DNA of 6,320 nt, taken from positions 1 through 6,320 of the forward strand of contig JASLCD010000071.1 of the NCBI GenBank assembly GCA_030146295.1. The letters are read 5' to 3'. The DNA is from Chryseobacterium sp. (GTDB lineage Bacteria > Bacteroidota > Bacteroidia > Flavobacteriales > Weeksellaceae). Shown piece after piece: positions 1-4,935 of this stretch (the stretch's first letter is position 1; each line of letters begins with the position of its first letter). The notes below the pieces were generated by a model that worked only from the letters and a program-made list of their open reading frames with translations, had not been told where the DNA came from and searched no databases. Made by a program: the position numbers and the translations under genes.

Positions 1-105
1 TTTAGTTACGAAATATTCACAAATATGCGTAAAAATATCAAATCCCAAAAAAGATTTAAAGTAAGAGTAAAAACTGCTCCTAAAAGAATACAAAAAAAAC
101 GTTGA
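1..105 (+). CDS. C-terminal end of an unidentified + strand gene (partial at left edge)
   Basis: Frame 1 is open from the first base to a TGA at 103-105, giving 34 residues that begin FSYEIFTNMRKN and end RIQKKR. I do not recognise the family. The last 26 residues contain 13 Lys/Arg and no acidic residue, which would suit a cytoplasmic tail of a membrane protein or a nucleic-acid-binding tail. The main evidence for a real gene is positional: the stop codon lies in the left arm of a strong hairpin followed by a T run (102-147), as expected for the 3' end of a + strand transcript. The alternative is a free-standing 26-residue peptide starting at the ATG at 25. I prefer the tail of a longer gene because the frame stays open to the window edge, but the visible stretch is too short to decide. 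Confidence 0.45.
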   Translation, partial: FSYEIFTNMRKNIKSQKRFKVRVKTAPKRIQKKR

Positions 106-147
106 TTTTCGGTGAGATTTTAATCTCCTGAAAGTCAATTTTTCTTT
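92..147 (+). terminator. Bidirectional rho-independent terminator between the left-edge gene and queG
   Basis: The left arm at 102-119 pairs with the right arm at 122-138. The pairing has one bulged T at 113 and G-T wobbles at 106/134 and 111/129. A run of TTTTTCTTT (139-147) follows on the + strand. On the minus strand the same hairpin keeps most pairs (the two wobbles become mismatches) and is followed, after one base, by eight T residues (complement of 92-99). It therefore fits as the shared end of the converging left-edge gene and queG. The left-edge stop codon (103-105) is inside the stem. Confidence 0.75.
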
Positions 148-191
148 ATAGGAAGGGTTTTTCAGACAACTTAACGGTATAAATCTTTACC

Positions 192-215
192 TCCTTAAAG
201 CTAAAAATTTAAGGA
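192..215. repeat. Inverted repeat in the queG 3' region (8-bp arms)
   Basis: TCCTTAAA (192-199) and TTTAAGGA (208-215) are perfect inverted copies around an 8-base loop. Neither strand has a T run after the stem, so it is not a typical terminator. The arm overlaps an alternative small hairpin, CTTTA (185-189) with TAAAG (196-200), so the two folds exclude each other. No function is assigned. Confidence 0.4.
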
Positions 216-236
216 ATGGTCGATTATCAGCTCTGG

Positions 237-260
237 TTTGGAACTATAAAAATTTCCAAA
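237..260. repeat. Inverted repeat in the queG 3' region (7-bp arms)
   Basis: TTTGGAA (237-243) and TTCCAAA (254-260) are perfect inverted copies around a 10-base AT-rich loop, starting about 33 bases after the queG stop codon. There is no T run after the stem on either strand. It could be a 3' end stabilising hairpin or a protein site, or it could be chance in AT-rich DNA. Confidence 0.35.
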
Positions 261-292
261 GGGGGGATTGTCACCGAAAGTTCAGGGAAAAA

Positions 293-1231
293 TCAGTCAG
301 AAGGTTTCTGCAAAAACTCAATATTTCTCTTCAGCCCTGCAAATTTGGTCCTTTTCACGGGGGATTTCCTAAAGATTTCAGAGAAAATTTCCTGGGTAAT
401 TTCTTTCCATTCGTTTTTTTTGAAGTTTTTCAAGGCTTCATTGGGTTGGAAACGGCTTTGTTTGTTGGGGGCTGAGAAACGATTCCATGGGCAAACATCC
501 TGGCAGATGTCACATCCAAACATCCAGTCTTCCATTTTATCTTTAAAATAATCCGGAATTTCATTTTTGAGTTCAATGGTTGCATAAGAAATACAACGGC
601 TTCCGTCAATGATCTTTTCAGAAACGATGGCATCTGTAGGACATGCATCAATACATTTTCTGCAGCTTCCGCAATGGTCTGTGGTGGCATGATCGGCAAT
701 GAGCTCCAGATCACAGATGATTTCGGCCAGAAAGTAAAAAGACCCGTTTTGTTTGGTAATAAGGTTTGCATTTTTTCCTACCCAGCCAATCCCCGATTTT
801 TTAGCCCAGCTTCTTTCCATAATGGGTGCTGAGTCTACAAAAACCCGGAATCCGAACTCTCCGATTTCTTCCTGCAGCTCAGCTACCATTTCGCGGAGAA
901 TTTCTTTGATTACTTCGTGATAATCTTCTGCATAGGCATATTTTGAGATCTTATAATTTTCTAATATTGAAATTTTTTCTTCGGGAAAGTAATTATACGA
1001 AAGTGAAATTACAGATTTCGACCCCTCCACCAAAAGCCTGGGGTCAAGTCTTTTATCGAAATGATTTTCCATGTACTTCATTTCGCCATTATAGTTGTTC
1101 TTCAGCCATTTCTCAAGACGGGGAGCGTCTTCCTCCAGAAAATCAGCCTTGGAAATGCCACAATTCTGGAATCCAAAACTTTTAGCCTTGGACTTGATGA
1201 GTTGGGAATATTTTTCGGCGCCTGCATTCAT
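293..1231 (-). CDS. queG: Epoxyqueuosine reductase QueG
   Basis: QueG is a cytoplasmic cobalamin and iron-sulfur enzyme that reduces epoxyqueuosine to queuosine in the wobble position of GUN-anticodon tRNAs. The product is 312 residues. Two cysteine clusters for a pair of [4Fe-4S] centres are visible: C187-x2-C190-x2-C193-x3-C197-P, then C240-x2-C243-x3-C247-P-W. The motif FVDSAPIMER carries D133, matching the aspartate proposed as the general acid in characterised QueG, and GIGWVGKN (147-154) is a family signature. The protein ends soon after the iron-sulfur region, so it lacks the C-terminal HEAT-like extension of longer members such as the E. coli and Bacillus proteins (about 380 residues). 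The frame can be extended three codons to a GTG at 1240, but I chose the ATG at 1231: a TAATTTTG -7 box at 1245-1252 would start transcription at or next to the GTG. No other queuosine gene is adjacent. Confidence 0.95.
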   Translation of the reverse strand: MNAGAEKYSQLIKSKAKSFGFQNCGISKADFLEEDAPRLEKWLKNNYNGEMKYMENHFDKRLDPRLLVEGSKSVISLSYNYFPEEKISILENYKISKYAYAEDYHEVIKEILREMVAELQEEIGEFGFRVFVDSAPIMERSWAKKSGIGWVGKNANLITKQNGSFYFLAEIICDLELIADHATTDHCGSCRKCIDACPTDAIVSEKIIDGSRCISYATIELKNEIPDYFKDKMEDWMFGCDICQDVCPWNRFSAPNKQSRFQPNEALKNFKKNEWKEITQEIFSEIFRKSPVKRTKFAGLKRNIEFLQKPSD

Positions 1232-1244
1232 AAATTTCACTCTG

Positions 1245-1252
1245 CAAAATTA
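1245..1252 (-). promoter_or_regulatory. queG promoter, -7 box TAATTTTG
   Basis: On the minus strand this reads TAATTTTG, an exact match to the Bacteroidota -7 consensus TAnnTTTG, 13 bases before the ATG at 1231. No TTG lies at the usual 17-23 base distance upstream; the nearest is 12 bases away (1265-1267) inside a direct repeat. Transcription would start around 1238-1241, leaving a leader of about 10 bases. Confidence 0.5.
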
Positions 1253-1262
1253 AGATTATTTT

Positions 1263-1297
1263 ATCAATCTTCTTATTCAGGCATCAATCTCTTATTC
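1263..1297. repeat. Tandem direct repeat upstream of queG, possible operator
   Basis: ATCAATCT-T-CTTATTC (1263-1278) and ATCAATCT-CTTATTC (1283-1297) are two copies of a 15-base sequence. They differ only by one inserted T, and their starts are 20 bases apart, close to two helical turns. They sit just upstream of the queG -7 box, over and beyond the place where a -33 element would lie. This arrangement suits an activator or repressor binding as a tandem dimer. The function is inferred. Confidence 0.45.
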
Positions 1298-1365
1298 TAT
1301 CCTGATACTGGTTCTTTTCTGAAAATTTATGTTTTAATTAGGATTTTTTTCAAAAAAAAATTGCG

Positions 1366-1373
1366 TAATTTCG
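1366..1373 (+). promoter_or_regulatory. Candidate -7 box for the rhodanese gene
   Basis: TAATTTCG matches TAnnTTTG at all but one position, 30 bases before the ATG at 1404. No TTG -33 element is found at the expected distance; the upstream region is a T/A run (1344-1360). The leader that follows is A-rich (1391-1400) with no Shine-Dalgarno sequence, common in this phylum. Confidence 0.3.
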
Positions 1374-1403
1374 TTTCCAATTTAATGTTTAAAACAAACA
1401 ACT

Positions 1404-1703
1404 ATGTCTTTAATAGAAGTAATACAATCCGGGAACTATGAATTAATAGACGTTCGTGAGCCAATGGAGCTTGAAATGGACGGTAATATAGATGGTGCTA
1501 AGAATATTCCTCTTGGTGAAGTAGAAGATAGACAGGATGAGATTCTATCTATTGAAAAGCCGGTAATCTTATTCTGCAGAAGTGGAAACAGAAGCGGAAA
1601 AGCATTGGATTATCTTACCACCCAAGGACTAAAGGACGGTTATAACGGCGGAGGCTGGGCTGAGCTGAAGGCTGTTCTGGAAGCAAATCAGGGAACTTTT
1701 TAA
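1404..1703 (+). CDS. Single-domain rhodanese-like sulfurtransferase
   Basis: This 99-residue protein consists of one rhodanese domain, similar in size to the GlpE/PspE class. The early motif YELIDVREPMEL (12-23) is the conserved strand with the DVRE signature. The active-site loop CRSGNRSG (58-65) fits the CxxGxR[S/T] pattern of true sulfurtransferases, with C58 as the residue that carries the persulfide. The closing GGWAEL segment (83-88) is the usual end of the fold. There is no signal peptide, so it should be cytoplasmic. The family moves sulfane sulfur from thiosulfate or protein persulfides to cyanide, thioredoxin or other acceptors; the physiological partner here is unknown. The gene diverges from queG and ends inside its own terminator, with an HD phosphohydrolase gene 27 bp downstream. 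Confidence 0.92.
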   Translation: MSLIEVIQSGNYELIDVREPMELEMDGNIDGAKNIPLGEVEDRQDEILSIEKPVILFCRSGNRSGKALDYLTTQGLKDGYNGGGWAELKAVLEANQGTF

Positions 1704-1718
1704 AAGTTCCTTTTTTTT
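1692..1718 (+). terminator. Terminator overlapping the rhodanese stop codon
   Basis: GGAACTTTT (1692-1700) and AAAAGTTCC (1702-1710) are perfect inverted copies around one base; in RNA the inner A/U part forms the loop. Eight T residues (1711-1718) follow directly. The last codons and the stop (1701-1703) of the rhodanese gene are part of the hairpin, and the next gene starts 12 bases after the T run. Confidence 0.75.
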
Positions 1719-1730
1719 ATCCTTATTTCT

Positions 1731-2348
1731 ATGAATCTGAAAAATCAATTTGAACAGCTTTGTTCTTTGTTTACAAACGATCAGCACCTGGCTAACAGTC
1801 TTTGGAAAGAGATTGAAACGAAATACTCTGAAAAAGGAAGACATTATCATCATCTTCTTCATCTTGAAAATATGTTCCGTGAACTTGAGGCGGTGAAAAG
1901 TAATATCTCAGATTTTACGGCTATTTCTTTTTCAGTATTTTATCATGATGTTATCTACGATGCAAGTTCCAAAACTAATGAGGAGAAAAGTGCGGCCAAA
2001 GCAGAAAAAAGGCTTACCGAACTTCATGCAGATAAGAATAACATTTCAATTATTTCGGAACAGATTCTTGCCACAAAATTGCACCAGAAGTCTGATCATG
2101 AGGATACCAATTATCTATTGGATGCTGATCTTTCTGTACTGGGCAAAGACTTTAAGACTTATTTAGAATACACTCAGAATATAAGAAAGGAATATTCCAT
2201 TTATCCTGATTTCCTTTATAAACCTGGACGAAAAAAAGTACTCAAGCATTTTCTGGAACTCGAAAGCATCTTTAAAACAAATTATTTTAAGGATAAATAT
2301 GAGTCTAAGGCAAGAGAAAATATTGCTAAGGAACTCCAATTGCTGTAA
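1731..2348 (+). CDS. HD-superfamily predicted metal-dependent phosphohydrolase (COG4339-like)
   Basis: The 205-residue protein carries the pattern of the HD-like phosphohydrolase group: RHYHHLLHLENM (37-48) supplies several histidines, FYHDVIYD (70-77) holds the H72-D73 doublet, TNEEKSA (82-88) follows, ATKLH (114-118) adds another histidine, and LLDADLSVLG (129-138) adds D131 and D133. These residues would hold one or two divalent metals for hydrolysis of a phosphoester. The substrate is not known for this family, though nucleotides are often proposed. No signal peptide or membrane segment is seen. The ATG at 1731 is the only sensible start; the leader before it is short and taken up by the rhodanese terminator, so expression must come from read-through or from a promoter inside the rhodanese gene. 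Family membership is fairly sure, function is not. Confidence 0.85.
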   Translation: MNLKNQFEQLCSLFTNDQHLANSLWKEIETKYSEKGRHYHHLLHLENMFRELEAVKSNISDFTAISFSVFYHDVIYDASSKTNEEKSAAKAEKRLTELHADKNNISIISEQILATKLHQKSDHEDTNYLLDADLSVLGKDFKTYLEYTQNIRKEYSIYPDFLYKPGRKKVLKHFLELESIFKTNYFKDKYESKARENIAKELQLL

Positions 2349-2389
2349 TTGAAAGGGATATTATTTTAATTTTTTTCCTTTTTTACATC

Positions 2390-2424
2390 AATAAGACACC
2401 TATTGAAAAGGTGCCTTATTTTAT
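2390..2424 (+). terminator. Terminator between the convergent HD and hydrolase genes
   Basis: AATAAGACACCT (2390-2401) pairs with AGGTGCCTTATT (2409-2420) around a 7-base loop, with one A/C mismatch on the + strand. T-rich sequence follows (2417-2423). On the minus strand the mismatch becomes a G-U wobble, so the stem is continuous, but no T run follows there. It is most convincing as the end of the HD gene, and may also stop transcription of the hydrolase operon. Confidence 0.65.
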
Positions 2425-2444
2425 ATTGTGCACAAAATTTCTGA

Positions 2445-3215
2445 TTAAGAATTTTCTCTGATAAATGTTGCTGCTTTTTCTAACACGAGCTCAGGAACTT
2501 CTTTATGCGGTGTATGTCCGATATTAGGAATAATATATTTCTCAGCACTTCCGCTCACCTGAGTAATTGTTTTTTCTACCTGATCCAATGTTCCGTATTC
2601 ATCAGCTTCTCCCTGGATGAATAATAATGGACAAGCAATGTACTTCAACAGATGTTCGATATTCCAGGTTCTGTAGTCTTCACGTGTCCAGGTTTCCGTC
2701 CATGCTCTGAAAAGCATTTCTACCTTATCCCCGTGGTATTTTTGTAAGCGCTCCGGAAGATTGGTTGTTTTATAAGCTTCCCAGGCATCATACACTCCTT
2801 TTAAAGTGACGTCCTCTACAAAAATATGACCTGCTTCACAGATAACTGCTTTTGTTCTTTCTGGATATTTTGCAGAGGTGATCAAGGCTATTGTTCCACC
2901 GTCGCTGTGTCCGAAAAGGATAACGTTATCAATATTCATTTCAATCAATACATCATTCAACAGGTCTGCTTCCAGCTCCATATAATTTACCGGTCTTTCA
3001 TGAGTAAGCATTGGGTATGATTTTCCATATCCTAACCTGTCATAGATCAAAACATTGCATTCTGTAACCTCAGACAGCTTAGCAGGAAAATCTCTCCAGA
3101 GTTGTACTGAACCGAGTGAATCATGCAGAAAAACAATGGTAGGTCTGCCTTCAAACGGATTATAGTGTTCAGTATATAATTTTTTACCCTTTACATCAAT
3201 TATTCTTCCCTTCAC
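2445..3215 (-). CDS. Alpha/beta hydrolase
   Basis: The 256-residue protein has the full alpha/beta-hydrolase plan. HDSLGS (31-36) is the oxyanion-hole turn after strand 3, YDRLGYGKS (58-66) is the typical loop after strand 4, and FGHSDGG (101-107) is the nucleophile elbow with S104. GEADEY (202-207) offers D205 as the acid and NIGHTPH (231-237) offers H234 as the base. No signal peptide is present, so it should be cytoplasmic. Members hydrolyse esters, lactones or C-C bonds and resemble MenH- or BioH-like enzymes; the substrate cannot be told. The start is a GTG: an in-frame TAA lies just upstream and the next in-frame ATG is near residue 69, inside the fold. The gene begins 15 bases after the flavoprotein stop codon, so the two are very likely co-transcribed. 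Confidence 0.9.
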   Translation of the reverse strand: MKGRIIDVKGKKLYTEHYNPFEGRPTIVFLHDSLGSVQLWRDFPAKLSEVTECNVLIYDRLGYGKSYPMLTHERPVNYMELEADLLNDVLIEMNIDNVILFGHSDGGTIALITSAKYPERTKAVICEAGHIFVEDVTLKGVYDAWEAYKTTNLPERLQKYHGDKVEMLFRAWTETWTREDYRTWNIEHLLKYIACPLLFIQGEADEYGTLDQVEKTITQVSGSAEKYIIPNIGHTPHKEVPELVLEKAATFIRENS

Positions 3216-3230
3216 TGAATAAAATTATAT

Positions 3231-4220
3231 TTAAAAAGTTGGCGTTTTTACTTCTTCAAATTCTTTTAACAGTTGATTGAAAACAGTTTCCACCGGAAGA
3301 ACTTCATCAATCAGCGCAGAAACCTGGCCTATTTCCAGCTCGCCATCTTCCATATCACCTTCAAACATTCCGCGTTTTGCTCTGGCTCTTCCCAATGAGG
3401 CAATTAATGCGTCTTTATCTCTTCCGTTCACATAAATATCTTCCAGTTCATTGAAGAATTTATTTTTAACCATTCTTACAGGTGCCAGTTCTTTCAACGT
3501 AAGATGTGTATCTCCTTCCTGCAGTTCTGTAATTTTCTTTTTCCAGTTTTCATGGGCACTTGCTTCTGTGGTAGCGGCAAAACGGGATCCGATCTGTACA
3601 CCATCTGCTCCCAGGATCATTGCTGCTTTGATCTGTGAACCTAAGGCGATTCCTCCTGCAGCAATTAACGGCTTAGAAATATGTTTTTTCACATTCGGAA
3701 TAAGGCAGAATGTTGTCGTTTCATCTCTTCCATTGTGGCCTCCTGCTTCGAAACCTTCTGCAACGATAGCATCTACTCCTGCATCTTCACATTTTACAGC
3801 AAATTTGGTAGAAGAAACTACGTGAGCCACTTTTATTCCTTCTTTCTGAAGGGTTTCTGTATACGTCTTCGGATTACCCGCTGATGTAAACACAATTTTG
3901 ACTCCTTCCTCAAGAATGATCTGAATGATCTCTTCAATGTTGGGGTACAACATCGGTACATTTACCCCGAAAGGTTTATCTGTAGCCTGCTTGCATTTCT
4001 GGATATTTTCTCTCAGAATATCAGGGTACATACTTCCCGCTCCAATTAATCCCAATCCACCACAATTGGAAACAGCAGAAGCAAGCCTCCATCCGGAGTG
4101 CCAGATCATACCTGCCTGGATAATTGGATATTTAATACTAAAAAGGTGTGAAATTTTGTTTTTGCTGACCTCCATATCATGAAGTTTTTTTGCAGAGTTG
4201 AAATCTATAAAATTGCTCAT
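3231..4220 (-). CDS. FMN-dependent nitronate monooxygenase / FabK-like flavoprotein
   Basis: The 329-residue protein is a TIM-barrel flavoprotein of the 2-nitropropane dioxygenase family. Visible signatures are YPIIQAGMIW (31-40), SNCGGLGLIGAG (51-62), PFGVNVPM (83-90), EGFEAGGHNGRD (155-166) with the likely catalytic H162, AAGGIALG (187-194) and GADGVQIGSRF (204-214), the last two forming the FMN phosphate site. Family members either oxidise nitronates or, in the FabK branch, reduce enoyl-ACP in fatty acid synthesis; the GGHxG motif and the GADGVQxGSRF segment occur in both, so the reaction is not settled. The frame runs 25 codons further to a GTG at 4295, but that stretch overlaps the upstream gene and reads as spurious hydrophobic sequence. 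I chose the ATG at 4220; the ATG at 4175 (314 residues) is a real alternative. It lies between an unknown gene and the alpha/beta hydrolase. Confidence 0.87.
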   Translation of the reverse strand: MSNFIDFNSAKKLHDMEVSKNKISHLFSIKYPIIQAGMIWHSGWRLASAVSNCGGLGLIGAGSMYPDILRENIQKCKQATDKPFGVNVPMLYPNIEEIIQIILEEGVKIVFTSAGNPKTYTETLQKEGIKVAHVVSSTKFAVKCEDAGVDAIVAEGFEAGGHNGRDETTTFCLIPNVKKHISKPLIAAGGIALGSQIKAAMILGADGVQIGSRFAATTEASAHENWKKKITELQEGDTHLTLKELAPVRMVKNKFFNELEDIYVNGRDKDALIASLGRARAKRGMFEGDMEDGELEIGQVSALIDEVLPVETVFNQLLKEFEEVKTPTF

Positions 4221-4223
4221 GTG

Positions 4224-4251
4224 TAAAAATACTAAAAACAATGGTTGCCAA
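4224..4251 (-). promoter_or_regulatory. Candidate internal promoter for the flavoprotein gene
   Basis: On the minus strand TTG (4251-4249) is followed after 17 bases by TATTTTTA (4231-4224), one mismatch from TAnnTTTG. Transcription would begin about at the ATG at 4220. That would make a leaderless message, or give a leader of about 45 bases if translation starts at 4175. In AT-rich DNA such matches arise by chance. Confidence 0.3.
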
Positions 4252-4287
4252 GCGTTTCTATCTAGTAAAAAAAATGCAGAAAAGCAG

Positions 4288-4794
4288 CTAAGCACGATCT
4301 TTTTTATATTTTTCTAGCAGTGAATCTATAACAAAACTTATTTTGAAAAAATTTTGAACCAGTTCGTATGCATTTTTCTGGATATTATCTGTTTTAAGAC
4401 TGACCCAGCCCTGCATTAATGTTAATGGACCGTATTTTACATTTACATTAGGCCAATCTTTCTGATACTTTATAAATTCATTCCGGAAATCCTGCGCAAA
4501 ATTTCTACTGGATATCAAATAGTTTTTCAGCTCCCTCAGCTTTAAAGCATGGATATTATAATACATTTTTCCTTCCTGAATCGTTTTATCATTTATCCAT
4601 ATTGAAAAGAAAATTCTCCCTGCAGCATTCTCCGGTGAGTGGAGCTCTCCGGACCATTGAGGTTTATAGATTTTAAGGGCTGCAGATTCCAGAACAACAT
4701 CAACGGATATCTTCAGTCCTTCACTTTCAAATTTTTCTCCGGGTACTTTTGCTGCAGCCAGATGAAACTCATTAAGATAAAAAGCATAATCCAT
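4288..4794 (-). CDS. Protein of unknown function, first gene of the flavoprotein-hydrolase group
   Basis: I do not recognise this 168-residue protein. It has no signal peptide or membrane segment and appears to be a soluble cytoplasmic protein. The first 90 residues alternate short hydrophobic strands (LKISVDVVLES, GRIFFSIWIND, GKMYYNIHAL), suggesting a beta-rich fold. Residues 84-112 and 138-166 look helical, with a Lys-rich end. A WPNVNVKYGPLTLMQGWVSL stretch (114-133) is aromatic- and glycine-rich and would be the best segment to search with. The start ATG at 4794 is the only reasonable one. It follows the surA terminator, so it should have its own promoter, and it ends 67 bases before the flavoprotein gene, with which it probably forms an operon. 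It is likely a real gene, judging from its length and position between annotated genes on the same strand. Confidence 0.75.
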   Translation of the reverse strand: MDYAFYLNEFHLAAAKVPGEKFESEGLKISVDVVLESAALKIYKPQWSGELHSPENAAGRIFFSIWINDKTIQEGKMYYNIHALKLRELKNYLISSRNFAQDFRNEFIKYQKDWPNVNVKYGPLTLMQGWVSLKTDNIQKNAYELVQNFFKISFVIDSLLEKYKKDRA

Positions 4795-4808
4795 AGTGTT
4801 GGTTTTTG

Positions 4809-4816
4809 TAAAGATA
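4809..4816 (-). promoter_or_regulatory. Candidate -7 box for the unknown-protein gene
   Basis: TATCTTTA on the minus strand is one mismatch from TAnnTTTG and lies 14 bases before the ATG at 4794. A promoter is needed somewhere in 4795-4900 because the surA terminator separates this gene from surA. No TTG is found at the normal distance upstream, so this call is weak. Confidence 0.25.
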
Positions 4817-4900
4817 TTGAATAGACTGTTCAGTATATAGAAATACAGGATTTAAATTCAATAACGAAATCAGAGGAGCTTATACTTCGCTTTTTATGCA

Positions 4901-4931
4901 AAAAAAAACCTTCAGAAGTTCTGAAGGTTTT
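4901..4931 (-). terminator. surA rho-independent terminator
   Basis: Positions 4905-4916 (AAAACCTTCAGA) pair perfectly with 4920-4931 around a 3-base loop. On the minus strand the stem runs directly into a T run ending at 4901 (the eight A residues at 4901-4908 on the + strand, the inner ones shared with the stem). The hairpin begins four bases after the surA stop codon at 4936-4938. Confidence 0.85.
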
Positions 4932-4935
4932 CATT

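Larger units (their letters stand above)
148..292. other. Gene-free stretch downstream of queG
   Basis: I see no convincing coding sequence here. If queG transcription ends at the T run near 92-99, this stretch is a queG 3' untranslated region of about 190 bases. It contains two perfect inverted repeats, described separately. An AAGGAGG reading on the minus strand (about 190-214) has no ATG, GTG or TTG at a normal distance after it, so it is probably not a ribosome binding site. Confidence 0.5.

Noticed and set aside
190..214. AAGGAGG Shine-Dalgarno-like sequence on the minus strand
   Set aside because: No start codon follows at a usable distance, and genes in this phylum rarely rely on such sequences. 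It is part of an inverted repeat.
216..551. A 111-residue + strand open frame overlapping the end of queG
   Set aside because: It is antisense to the iron-sulfur C-terminal part of queG, shows no recognisable domain, and is explained as a shadow of the real gene.
1061..1441. A 126-residue + strand open frame running from inside queG through the divergent region
   Set aside because: It is antisense to queG, covers the promoter region, and overlaps the true rhodanese start in another frame. Nothing in it resembles a known domain.
4221..4295. GTG-started 25-residue hydrophobic N-terminal extension of the flavoprotein, resembling a signal peptide
   Set aside because: It overlaps the upstream coding sequence, family members start close to the KYPIIQ strand, and an ATG at 4220 is available. 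A cytoplasmic FMN enzyme does not need a signal peptide.
4261..4300. Weak hairpin followed by eight T residues on the minus strand after the unknown gene, as a possible terminator or attenuator
   Set aside because: Only a 3-4 bp stem (TGC/GCA) can be formed before the T run, too weak to call.
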